Source of the DNA: Capsulimonas sp.
GTDB lineage: Bacteria > Armatimonadota > Armatimonadia > Armatimonadales > Capsulimonadaceae
Length of the DNA stretch: 6,998 nt
Assembly: GCA_025963815.1 (NCBI GenBank)
Contig: JAOQAA010000243.1
Span: 1-6,998 of the forward strand
Direction: 5' to 3'
Position numbers and translations under genes: made by a program. Numbering within the stretch: the first letter of the stretch is position 1; each line of letters opens with the position of its first letter. Positions 1 to 5,319 of this stretch are shown here, piece by piece. Below the pieces are notes generated by a model that searched no databases, was not told where the DNA came from, and saw only the letters and a list, made by a program, of their open reading frames with translations.

Positions 1-1
1 T

Positions 2-697
2 GCAGGTGAAAAGGCGTCGGTCTCAACGCTGTCCGTCTCGCCCGAGACCAAGACCTACGCGATGCGCCGCCGCCTGCCCGACGAGCGCGCGTCCGTAACG
101 CACAAGTTCTCGATCGGCGGCCACGAGGGATACATTACGGTGGGCCTGTACCCGGACACCGGCGATCCCGGCGAGATCTTCATCCGCATGGCCAAAGAGG
201 GTTCCTCCATCTCCGGCCTGATGGACAGCTTCGCCACCGCGATCTCCCTGTCCCTCCAGTACGGCGTCCCGCTTTCGACGCTGGTGGATAAGTTCATCCA
301 CAGCCGCTTCGAGCCGTCCGGCTTCACGAACAACAAGGACATCCCGATGGCCAAGTCCGTCATGGACTACATCTTCCGCTGGCTGGCCCTGAAGTTCCTG
401 GAGAAAAACCAGCGCCACAACGTCGGCCTCCTCGTCGACCAGGAGCCCGAACCCGAAATCGCCGCCCCCGCCGCCAAAAGCGGCAACGGCTCCAACGGTA
501 ACGGAAATGGCAACGGAACCCACGGCGTCATCAAGCTCCCCGTCTCCGACAGTCCCGCGACCATCGCCGACCACGAGCGCGAAACCTTCCGCAGCCAAAG
601 CGACGCGCCCCCGTGCCCCGAATGCGGCGCGATCACGATCCGCAGCGGCGCCTGCTACAAGTGCATGCAGTGCGGGACGAGTTTGGGGTGTTCGTAA
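2..697 (+). CDS. nrdJ: Adenosylcobalamin-dependent (class II) ribonucleotide reductase, C-terminal part
   Basis: This is the 3' part of a vitamin B12-dependent ribonucleotide reductase, which makes deoxyribonucleotides from ribonucleotides in the cytoplasm without needing oxygen. The reading frame is open from base 2 and runs into the window from the left, so the catalytic barrel is outside it. Visible are the family's conserved C-terminal stretch (HKFSIGGHEGYITVGLYPD, then IRMAKEGSSISGLMDSFA and SRFEPSGFTNNKDIPMAKS), a low-complexity Gly/Asn linker at about 480-525, and a Cys-rich zinc-ribbon-like tail (CPECG, then CYKCMQCGTSLGCS). In this family the C-terminal cysteines are thought to re-reduce the active site. 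The gene ends with TAA at 695-697, directly before a strong terminator, so it is probably the last gene of its transcript. Identity is based on recognising these conserved stretches. Confidence 0.9.
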   Translation, partial: AGEKASVSTLSVSPETKTYAMRRRLPDERASVTHKFSIGGHEGYITVGLYPDTGDPGEIFIRMAKEGSSISGLMDSFATAISLSLQYGVPLSTLVDKFIHSRFEPSGFTNNKDIPMAKSVMDYIFRWLALKFLEKNQRHNVGLLVDQEPEPEIAAPAAKSGNGSNGNGNGNGTHGVIKLPVSDSPATIADHERETFRSQSDAPPCPECGAITIRSGACYKCMQCGTSLGCS

Positions 698-701
698 GAT
701 A

Positions 702-744
702 GTTTTTCGTCCTTCGCCAGCAATGGCGAAGGACGAAAACTTTT
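702..744 (+). terminator. Rho-independent terminator of nrdJ
   Basis: A 16-bp perfect stem (704-719 with 724-739) closes on a GCAA loop at 720-723, a GNRA-type tetraloop, and is followed by CTTTT. It starts 6 nt after the nrdJ stop codon. A G-C pair with one bulged T can extend the base. The arms also begin and end in T/A runs, so it might work in both directions, but no gene on the minus strand ends here. Confidence 0.85.
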
Positions 745-804
745 AAGTAGAACATCCGCTTGGATCAGTTGTGTTAGTGTGGACTTTTAGGGATATTTGA
801 ACGA

Positions 805-866
805 ATTAGCGCCACCCAAAGTTGGAGCTTCGAGTGGCGCTGATCTACTAGGCCGAAGCCTAGTAG
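805..866 (+). other. Two adjacent stem-loops in the nrdJ-DUF2188 intergenic region
   Basis: The gene-free stretch 745-977 holds two clear hairpins. The first pairs AGCGCCAC (808-815) with GTGGCGCT (834-841); three more pairs including one G-U extend it outward to 805/844. The second starts one base later: CTACTAGGC (845-853), loop CGAA, GCCTAGTAG (858-866), a perfect 9-bp stem. Neither is followed by a T-run, so they are not obvious terminators. They could be part of a small RNA, a processed leader, or a degraded mobile repeat; the sequence does not decide. Confidence 0.55.
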
Positions 867-880
867 TGGACGGCAAGGGT

Positions 881-911
881 TTGCTATCCAGCTGATTCAC
901 CTGATTATAAC
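881..911 (+). promoter_or_regulatory. Candidate promoter for the DUF2188-like gene
   Basis: TTGCTA (881-886) resembles a -35 box and TATAAC (906-911) a -10 box, but the 19-nt spacer is longer than the usual 17. An alternative -10, GATTAT at 903-908, gives a 16-nt spacer. The predicted start near 918 would leave a leader of about 60 nt before the ATG at 978. It lies after the nrdJ terminator, where a promoter is needed. Confidence 0.35.
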
Positions 912-977
912 ATTTTCAGGCTGCTGAATGCAAGCTCTTGCCCTTTACCGCAACTTTGGTTGCAGAAGGGCCAAATT

Positions 978-1202
978 ATGGCTAAGAACAACATTCACGT
1001 CATCCCGCATAACGACAACTGGGCCGTAGAGCGGGAAGGAGCGCAGCGCGTTTCTTCTACTCATGATACGCAAGCTGCGGCTATCTCCGCAGCACGGAAT
1101 ACAGCTCGCACGGAGCACGGCGAGTTATTCATCCACGGTCGGAACGGTGAGATCCGTGATCGTGATAGCTATGGCAACGATCCGTTCCCGCCAGCAGGAT
1201 AA
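978..1202 (+). CDS. Small DUF2188-like protein
   Basis: A 74-residue soluble protein. The ATG at 978 is chosen over an in-frame TTG at 960 because AGAAGGG (964-970) lies 7 nt before it. The pattern fits the DUF2188 family: an N-terminal HVIPHNDNWAVEREGAQR strand region with the conserved W15, a central Ala-rich helix with T at its start (TQAAAISAARNTA, 31-43), then ELFIHGRNGEIRDRDSYGNDPFPP (49-72), where the IHGRNG turn and the SYGNDP-PP end are the family's signature. The function of DUF2188 proteins is unknown. There are no membrane segments or signal peptide. It has a terminator of its own 13 nt downstream, so it looks like a single-gene transcript. Confidence 0.85.
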   Translation: MAKNNIHVIPHNDNWAVEREGAQRVSSTHDTQAAAISAARNTARTEHGELFIHGRNGEIRDRDSYGNDPFPPAG

Positions 1203-1212
1203 TTTGCTAGTC

Positions 1213-1247
1213 TGGGGCTGGATCATTTCCGATGGTCCAGCCCTTTA
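1213..1247 (+). terminator. Rho-independent terminator of the DUF2188-like gene
   Basis: GGGCTGGA (1215-1222) pairs with TCCAGCCC (1236-1243). A T-G wobble, C-G, A-T and T-A extend the stem inward to 12 pairs with a 5-nt loop at 1227-1231. The stem is followed by TTTAT. It lies 13 nt after the stop codon and ends about 20 nt before the next start codon. Confidence 0.75.
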
Positions 1248-1267
1248 TGCATTAGAGTGAGGCAACT

Positions 1268-1960
1268 GTGACTTATTACGTAATTGTAACGGGCTCAGAA
1301 CACGATTTAGAAGTTTTGATGTCGATTTCCGATTTTCCGAGAGCGAAAATTTTACGGAATCGTAGTGATTATGTGCTTTCATCAACGGATTTTGATGGGT
1401 TGTCAATTGATGAGATTCAGAGCAGCGCCAAAAAACTAATAAATGTCCTTAATGGATATCTAGAACTGTTAGGCTTAGGGACAATTGTAGCTCAAAATGC
1501 ATTCTCTGAACAAGAGGGCGCTATACGGACATATGCTCCAATAACAGTTGTTGAAGATGCATTATTCAAAGATTATGCAGAGGCTTTTGAGGTGCAGAGT
1601 GATGGAACTCTCATTTCTACGACACGCAAACATTCGCAAGCTTTGTTATGCTCTGCTTTAGAAGATGCAGACATTGGAGATGTGCTCGCGCTTTTACATA
1701 AGGCACAGCCTAGTTGGGTGAACCTCTATCGGATTTGCGAACGAATTGGGGGTAAGAACGGCAAAACACTCATAGACAACGGTTGGGTGTCAAGAACCGA
1801 ATACGAGTTGTTCAAGCGCACGGCATGTAGCCGTGGAGCAGTTGGCGATGAAGCCCGTCATGGCTATGAGGATCCACATCCTCCATCCAAACCTATGACT
1901 ATTGAAGAGGCAAAAGCAATGGTTTATAACCTTATGCGGTCATGGATTGCCTCAAAATAA
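1268..1960 (+). CDS. Unknown protein, AT-rich gene, with ARHG-PM-EEA C-terminal motif
   Basis: A 230-residue soluble protein that I do not recognise. The start is GTG at 1268, with GTGAGG at 1258-1263 as ribosome site. The N-terminal half (about 1-120) looks like alternating strands and helices. The C-terminal half (about 125-230) is largely helical: it contains a SWVNLYRICERIGG helix and ends with DEARHG (194-199), a Pro-rich turn, and MTIEEAKAMVYNLMRSWI. A C-terminal RH-G / P-PM-EEA pattern of this kind occurs in uncharacterised helical proteins; R189 to H198 is too widely spaced for the classical HEPN R-X4-6-H motif, so a HEPN ribonuclease call is only a weak idea. Its codons are visibly richer in A and T at third positions than the neighbours, which suggests recent acquisition. 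No partner gene is next to it. Confidence 0.7.
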   Translation: MTYYVIVTGSEHDLEVLMSISDFPRAKILRNRSDYVLSSTDFDGLSIDEIQSSAKKLINVLNGYLELLGLGTIVAQNAFSEQEGAIRTYAPITVVEDALFKDYAEAFEVQSDGTLISTTRKHSQALLCSALEDADIGDVLALLHKAQPSWVNLYRICERIGGKNGKTLIDNGWVSRTEYELFKRTACSRGAVGDEARHGYEDPHPPSKPMTIEEAKAMVYNLMRSWIASK

Positions 1961-2003
1961 GATGATCGCCGACGTTCCCGAGTGCGTCCACGTTTTCGAG
2001 CCA

Positions 2004-2167
2004 GCGGTTGAAACCGCGCCTTGAAGAGCGCAGAAACCTACCTACGTAGGTTACAGGTTCGAGGACGGCGCCGCCGAGGGTGGGGCGTTTCGTCAGGCGT
2101 GTGCGCCGGCGATTTTGTAGTCCACGCAGGTGGACTTCCGCGCTCTTGAAGGCGCGGTTTCAACCGC
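2004..2167. repeat. REP/BIME-like palindromic element, copy A
   Basis: Outer arms 2004-2035 and 2136-2167 are inverted repeats matching at 30 of 32 positions; both contain GCGGTTGAAACCGCGCC or its complement. Inside each arm sits a hairpin with a 7-bp stem and 4-nt loop: AACCTAC-CTAC-GTAGGTT (2035-2052) on the left and AGTCCAC-GCAG-GTGGACT (2119-2136) on the right. The right one is preceded by GT, so that its foot reads GTAG, the tetranucleotide found beside REP hairpins recognised by RAYT transposases. A 64-nt linker (2053-2116) joins the hairpins; the part from about 2071 on is nearly identical to copy B. The element is in the same orientation as copy B and is followed by tandem units. Confidence 0.85.
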
Positions 2168-2340
2168 CTGCCGATAACCGTGCGGTGTTCGTGTGGTCAA
2201 CCCCAGACCGGTAACCGTGCGGCGTAATCGCGTTCCATCACCGGCCGATAACCGTGCGGCGTTCGTGCGTTCAACCGCCGGTCGATAACTGTCGCGCGTC
2301 CCCGTTTTCAACCGCCGGCCCGATAACGGGGATGCCCACG
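2161..2340. repeat. About five degenerate ~37-bp tandem units next to copy A
   Basis: Units start at about 2161, 2198, 2237, 2272 and 2309, spaced 35 to 39 nt. The best-kept part of each is CAACCGCCGGCCGATAACCG or a close variant, usually followed by TGCGGCGTTCGTGCGTT. The unit equals the outer end of the palindromic element (the tail of its right arm plus GATAACCGTGCGG); copy B carries only one unit at 3239-3264. The array therefore looks like local amplification of the element's end. It fills the space up to the toxin gene's stop codon. Spacing is irregular and there are no unique spacers between identical repeats, so it is not a CRISPR. Confidence 0.65.
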
Positions 2341-2345
2341 TATTC

Positions 2346-2708
2346 TCAATCCACGATCTTCAAACCCAAAATATACGCCAACTTCTCTTCGACCTTCTTC
2401 ATATCCTCAGCGGACAAAAATCCCCAATACTTCCCAAGGCGGTTCTTGTCGACCGTCAGTACCTGCCCCGTGTTGATTTCGGAAGTCACGCTCAGTCCGT
2501 TTTCTTCCGTTGGCTCCACGCGAACCATCGCCGGATAGCCCTTGAGTTTTGAGGAGATCGTCAGCACAATCGTCACCGGATAGGCGGCGACGCCGTTGCC
2601 GATGTTGTTTTGGATGACCAGTGATGGACGGATGCCTGCCTGTTCAGAACCGCGCGATGGACTCCAATCGACATCGTAGATGTCGCCTCGGTGGATATTA
2701 TTCGCCAA
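2346..2708 (-). CDS. mazF: MazF/PemK-family mRNA interferase toxin
   Basis: A 120-residue type II toxin of the MazF/PemK family; such proteins cleave mRNA at short motifs in the cytoplasm and stop growth when the antitoxin is lost. The family signature is clear at the N-terminus: RGDIYDVDWSPSRGSEQAGIRPSLVIQNN (7-35). R27 and T50 (in VLTIS) sit where MazF homologues have their catalytic Arg and Thr, so the enzyme looks intact. The start is TTG at 2708, supported by GGGAGG (2715-2720) 6 nt upstream; it overlaps the last 11 nt of the antitoxin gene, a typical translationally coupled arrangement. No promoter of its own is visible. The stop codon lies just beyond the tandem-repeat array. Confidence 0.93.
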   Translation of the reverse strand: MANNIHRGDIYDVDWSPSRGSEQAGIRPSLVIQNNIGNGVAAYPVTIVLTISSKLKGYPAMVRVEPTEENGLSVTSEINTGQVLTVDKNRLGKYWGFLSAEDMKKVEEKLAYILGLKIVD

Positions 2709-2934
2709 AGACGACCTCCCGAGCGGCGGGCAACATGAAGTCTACGTTGTTAGTGTCGGGATCGCGTCCCATCGCCTCAAAACCCTCTCGCCATTCGCGT
2801 TCTTTTTCAGCTTCTAGGTATTGATTGATCGCGTTGATCAGCAACTTGTTGGCGCTGATGTTTTCACGTGCCGCCTGCGCTTTGATTTTATCGTTCAGGG
2901 CGGGTTCTACGCGGAGCTGAATTGTTGCTGGCAT
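2698..2934 (-). CDS. Ribbon-helix-helix antitoxin partner of MazF
   Basis: A 78-residue antitoxin. The N-terminal half fits a ribbon-helix-helix DNA-binding domain: a strand PATIQLRVEPAL (2-13), helix NDKIKAQAARENI, the turn SAN, and a second helix KLLINAINQYLEAEK. The C-terminal half (about 44-78, charged, with FEAMGRDPDTNNVDFMLPAAREVVF) would be the flexible part that wraps round the toxin and blocks it. The start is ATG at 2934 with AGGA at 2942-2945 seven nt upstream. It is the first gene of the two-gene operon and overlaps mazF by 11 nt. By analogy with RHH antitoxins it should repress its own promoter, and a palindrome lies in the right place. It is an RHH type rather than an AbrB-fold MazE. 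Confidence 0.9.
   Translation of the reverse strand: MPATIQLRVEPALNDKIKAQAARENISANKLLINAINQYLEAEKEREWREGFEAMGRDPDTNNVDFMLPAAREVVFGE
2715..2720 (-). promoter_or_regulatory. Shine-Dalgarno site that sets the mazF TTG start
   Basis: GGGAGG on the minus strand lies inside the antitoxin gene, 6 nt before the TTG at 2708. There is no in-frame ATG nearby, and the conserved RGDIY starts six codons later, so this fixes the toxin start. Confidence 0.7.
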
Positions 2935-2952
2935 TCACGTTTCCTTTCACAT

Positions 2953-2990
2953 TAGTGACACTATAATATGATACCATGAAGTGCTGTCGC
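2953..2990 (-). promoter_or_regulatory. mazEF promoter with palindromic operator candidate
   Basis: On the minus strand GCGACA (2985-2990) could serve as -35 and TATTAT (2963-2968) as -10, with a 16-nt spacer. The palindrome TAGTG-T-CACTA (2953-2963) touches the -10 and covers the likely transcription start, which is where an autoregulating antitoxin would bind. The ATG follows 18 nt later. The -35 match is weak. Confidence 0.5.
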
Positions 2991-3073
2991 GATTGTAGAG
3001 AGATTTAATTTCTTTACGAGTTCCGGGTTGAGGCTTGTTCTGCGAGTGTCCAGATACACAAGCAACACAGTGG

Positions 3074-3251
3074 TCGGCCGGCGGTTGAAACCGCGCCTGC
3101 CAGAGCGCAGAAGTCCGCCTTCGCGGACTGCATGATCCTTGACGGTACTGCCGAGGGTGGGGCGTTTCGTGAGGCGTGCGCGCCGGCGATTTTGTAGTCC
3201 ACGCAGGTGGACTTCCGCGCACTTGCAGGCGCGGTTTCAACCGCCGGCCGA
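3074..3251. repeat. REP/BIME-like palindromic element, copy B, adjacent to the transposase
   Basis: Arms 3074-3116 and 3209-3251 are inverted repeats of 43 nt with three mismatches. The two inner hairpins are AGTCCGC-CTTC-GCGGACT (3112-3129) and AGTCCAC-GCAG-GTGGACT (3196-3213). Read outward on their own strands, both have a 7-bp stem and a GNAG loop, with GC or GT just before the stem and TTC-YGCGC after it. The 64-nt linker (3130-3193) has the same length as in copy A and is nearly identical over its second half, which includes GAGGGTGGGGCGTTTCGT. The element ends 75 nt before the transposase start codon, so it is a natural substrate candidate for that enzyme. Confidence 0.87.
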
Positions 3252-3313
3252 TAACCGTGCGGCGGAAATATACGTGCGATGCGAATCGATTGCGTTGTAT
3301 TTATCTGGAAAAC

Positions 3314-3320
3314 AAAGGAG
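3314..3320 (+). promoter_or_regulatory. Shine-Dalgarno site that sets the transposase TTG start
   Basis: AAAGGAG ends 6 nt before the TTG at 3327. It favours this start over the upstream in-frame ATG at 3279, which has no ribosome site and would add 16 residues with no family likeness. Confidence 0.7.
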
Positions 3321-3326
3321 AAATCA

Positions 3327-3740
3327 TTGCGAAATCACAAAGCGGAAGTGTACATGCATTTGGTCTGGTCAACATGGGACCGTGAGCCGATGATCCGAGA
3401 TGAGGATTGCGAGCGTCTGTATGGATTTCTCAAGGAGGAGGCCGCCGGTCTGAAGGCGGAGGTGATCGCCGTCGGCGGGACGAACGATCACATCCATATC
3501 CTGACGGAGTTTCCATCCACAATTTCCATCAGCGATTTTGTGAAGCAGTTGAAGGGCGGATCGTCGCATTTCGTGAACCATGTTCTGCGGCCCGGTTATT
3601 TATTTCGGTGGCAGGGAGCGTACGGTGTCTTTTCGTTATCGAAGGAAGAATGTCCGCAGGTCAAGGATTATGTGATGCGCCAACGTGAGCATCATGGTTT
3701 AGGGACGTTGGATGAGGAATTGGAATTGGGGCGGGATTGA
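3327..3740 (+). CDS. REP-associated tyrosine transposase (RAYT), IS200/IS605-like Y1 HUH family
   Basis: A 137-residue single-strand DNA transposase. The N-terminus RNHKAEVYMHLVWSTWDREP (2-21) is typical of the family. The HUH metal-binding motif is NDHIHIL (H55, H57), the middle holds KQLKGGSSHFVN, then FRWQGAYGVFSLS (93-105), and the catalytic tyrosine is Y115 in VKDYVMRQREHH, with the conserved Q119. All key residues are present, so the enzyme looks active. HUH Y1 enzymes cut single-stranded DNA beside hairpins and form a covalent tyrosine-DNA link; RAYTs act on REP palindromes. No accessory TnpB gene is nearby, which fits a RAYT better than a full IS200/IS605 element. A BIME-like palindrome (copy B) lies directly upstream. 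The stop is 17 nt from the convergent gene's stop. Confidence 0.9.
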   Translation: MRNHKAEVYMHLVWSTWDREPMIRDEDCERLYGFLKEEAAGLKAEVIAVGGTNDHIHILTEFPSTISISDFVKQLKGGSSHFVNHVLRPGYLFRWQGAYGVFSLSKEECPQVKDYVMRQREHHGLGTLDEELELGRD

Positions 3741-3757
3741 TGATGAAGGCGACCACC

Positions 3758-4546
3758 TCACACCCACGCCGCCAGCCCCGGCAGCCGGAAATCCTCCGGC
3801 TGCAAAAAGTCTTCCTCACATAATTCCACCCGAATTTCCCCCATGTCGTAATATCGCATGGGGCCGTATTTGCGATCTACTCGTATACGTGAGGCCGACG
3901 TTAACTGCGCGACGTCCTCGGCGTCATAAGGCAATCCAGAGCATCGTTCGGGATCAAGATTGCCCATGGCAAAAATACCGTACTTCGATTCTCCTGGGAC
4001 AAGAAACGGTTTCGATACCGGCCATTGGGCTTCATACGTCTCGCACCACAGGCCGGCATCCGTTTTCAGGCCCCAAGCGAAATGCTTTGACATCCACAAA
4101 ATGTTGCTGGGTTCAAAGAGCCGGGGGCCAGTGGCTCCGCTAAAACAATAGCGCCAGCCATGGTTTGAGCGGTATCGCCAGTCAGGGAGGCCACGCGCTT
4201 CGTCCTCTCGGTTGATACGCTCGAAGTACGTTTGCCGCTCTTCTTCCCATGGCTCGGACAGCGTATAACCGCCGCCCCAGGTGAATAGGGATTGAACTGG
4301 ACGAATAAGCGGTCCAGTCTCGCAGCGAATGAGAAATTGATTTGGAGAGAGAATAATCCGCGTCACACTGGGATTGCGGAAAATCTTGGCGAGCCACACA
4401 AGACGCAATACGCTGCTGAGCGCCAGACGGTGTGCGTGGTCGGGATTGCCGACGTACATCATGGGCCGGCTTTGCGCCTGGGCGACACGCCGCGCCCAGT
4501 CCTGGCGGAACTCTTCATCTGTTTGGAATTTGCCCATAAGGTACAA
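3758..4546 (-). CDS. Unknown protein with GyrB/GHKL-like N-terminal motif
   Basis: A 262-residue soluble protein that I do not recognise as a named family. At 27-33 it has RPMMYVG, resembling the RPGMYIG start of the GyrB/ParE ATPase domain. It is followed, in the right order, by a helix with H39-L41, and by VTRIILSPNQFLIRCETGPLIRP, which resembles the strand pair carrying the D-G-RGIP motif in gyrase. The gyrase residues for ATP and magnesium (E-DN-DE, DNGRG) are not there, so it would not be an active ATPase. The rest is rich in Trp and Tyr. The start is probably TTG at 4546, with AGGGGA (4555-4560) 8 nt upstream; an ATG at 4537 is the alternative, preceded by TATAAT at 4549-4554. It converges on the transposase and diverges from the next gene. 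Confidence 0.7.
   Translation of the reverse strand: MYLMGKFQTDEEFRQDWARRVAQAQSRPMMYVGNPDHAHRLALSSVLRLVWLAKIFRNPSVTRIILSPNQFLIRCETGPLIRPVQSLFTWGGGYTLSEPWEEERQTYFERINREDEARGLPDWRYRSNHGWRYCFSGATGPRLFEPSNILWMSKHFAWGLKTDAGLWCETYEAQWPVSKPFLVPGESKYGIFAMGNLDPERCSGLPYDAEDVAQLTSASRIRVDRKYGPMRYYDMGEIRVELCEEDFLQPEDFRLPGLAAWV
3781..3803. repeat. Inverted repeat just downstream of the transposase
   Basis: GCAGCCGG (3781-3788) and CCGGCTGC (3796-3803) form a perfect 8-bp stem with a 7-nt loop, 40 nt after the transposase stop and inside the 3' end of the convergent gene. There is no T-run after it on the plus strand (AAAAAG follows). It could be a right-end hairpin of a transposase element or simply coding sequence for a GC-rich C-terminus. 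Confidence 0.35.
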
Positions 4547-4611
4547 TAATTATATCCCCTCACATCGCCTGCAACTACGAATTTCGCAACAAGAAAAATT
4601 ATCTGCGGGCC

Positions 4612-4639
4612 GGTCGAATTCGCCAAGCTGGAATCGACC
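4612..4639 (+). other. Small hairpin in the leader of the reductase-family gene
   Basis: GGTCGA (4612-4617) pairs with TCGACC (4634-4639); with one bulged A the stem reaches nine pairs (TTC with GAA). It lies in the 127-bp region between the divergent genes. No T-run follows. The same region holds a TATAAT (minus strand, 4549-4554), but I see no convincing plus-strand promoter. Confidence 0.3.
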
Positions 4640-4673
4640 AGCTAACAGAAGAGTTTAGGATGAGGTGAATGAT

Positions 4674-5273
4674 TTGGAAAACGAGATGCCGAGTAAACGA
4701 CTGCTTGTACTCAAGATGTCGATCTCTATCGATGGTTTCGTCGCCGGCCTGAACGGTGAAATGGATTGGATGCTTGCCAGCAGGGATGAAGAAGGGGCGG
4801 CCTGGGTCACCGCCACCCTTTCTGCGGCTGGCGTGCATATTATGGGGCATCGAACGTATCACGACATGTCGGCTTATTGGCCAACATCGACACTGCCAAT
4901 GGCTGCGGCAATGAACGAAATTCCAAAGGTCATCTTTTCTCGCAGCGGCGAAATATCGGCGCCTGCCGCTGACGCGCAGTTATACACCGATTGGCTTCAT
5001 CCCGAATACGCGGGATCAGATCTCGTCCGTGACATCGCAGAGCTTAAGGGCAGATCTGGCGGATACATTTTGGCTCACGGAGGCGCGTCCTTCGCCCAAA
5101 GTCTTGTCGCCGCCGACCTCATTGACGAATACAGACTGGTCGTCCATCCTATTGCTCTTGGGCGAGGATTGCCGCTCTTTCCGGAACTTGCCTCGCCTCT
5201 GAACCTGGAACTCGTCGAAGTCAAATCGTTCAAAGCGGGAGCCGTAGCCAAGCGCTACATGCGAGTACGATGA
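4674..5273 (+). CDS. Dihydrofolate reductase / RibD C-terminal-domain family protein
   Basis: A 199-residue protein of the DHFR/RibD-C fold, a family of NADPH-dependent reductases with pterin- or pyrimidine-like substrates; members of this stand-alone branch (YyaP/YwjB-like) mostly have unknown substrates. Visible family parts are LLVLKMSISIDGFVAGLNGEMDWM at the N-terminus, GVHIMGHRTYHDMSAYW in the middle, and GGYILAHGGASFAQSLVAADLIDEYRLVVHPIALGRGLPLF in the C-terminal half, where the GG-ASFAQSL loop is the expected cofactor contact. The start is uncertain. TTG at 4674 is chosen because GAGGTGA (4662-4668) ends 5 nt upstream; GTG at 4665 and ATG at 4686 are in frame. It is transcribed away from the unknown gene at 3758-4546. 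There is no evidence that it is the essential folA. Confidence 0.88.
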   Translation: MENEMPSKRLLVLKMSISIDGFVAGLNGEMDWMLASRDEEGAAWVTATLSAAGVHIMGHRTYHDMSAYWPTSTLPMAAAMNEIPKVIFSRSGEISAPAADAQLYTDWLHPEYAGSDLVRDIAELKGRSGGYILAHGGASFAQSLVAADLIDEYRLVVHPIALGRGLPLFPELASPLNLELVEVKSFKAGAVAKRYMRVR

Positions 5274-5319
5274 TTACAGCAATAATCGAGTCTAATCTCA
5301 ACCATTGACAATTAAAAAC

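Noticed and set aside
23..636. Long minus-strand reading frames opposite nrdJ
   Set aside because: They are GC-rich shadows of a clear nrdJ frame; the protein sequences show no family likeness and low-complexity Gly/Val composition.
1268..1960. HEPN ribonuclease
   Set aside because: The only Arg/His pair near the C-terminus is spaced wider than the R-X4-6-H motif, so the assignment is not supported.
2161..2340. CRISPR-like array
   Set aside because: Units are degenerate over their whole length with no conserved repeat/unique spacer alternation and no cas genes in the window.
2093..2538. Reading frames over the tandem repeats and opposite mazF
   Set aside because: They consist of repeat translation or antisense to a recognised toxin gene and have no ribosome sites.
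2947..3393. Reading frames across copy B of the palindromic element
   Set aside because: The translations reflect the palindrome itself (the same peptide pieces appear on both strands), so they are not genes.
3712..4151. Plus-strand reading frames opposite the unknown gene at 3758-4546
   Set aside because: No ribosome site and no recognisable domain. The minus-strand frame is much longer and has a supported start.
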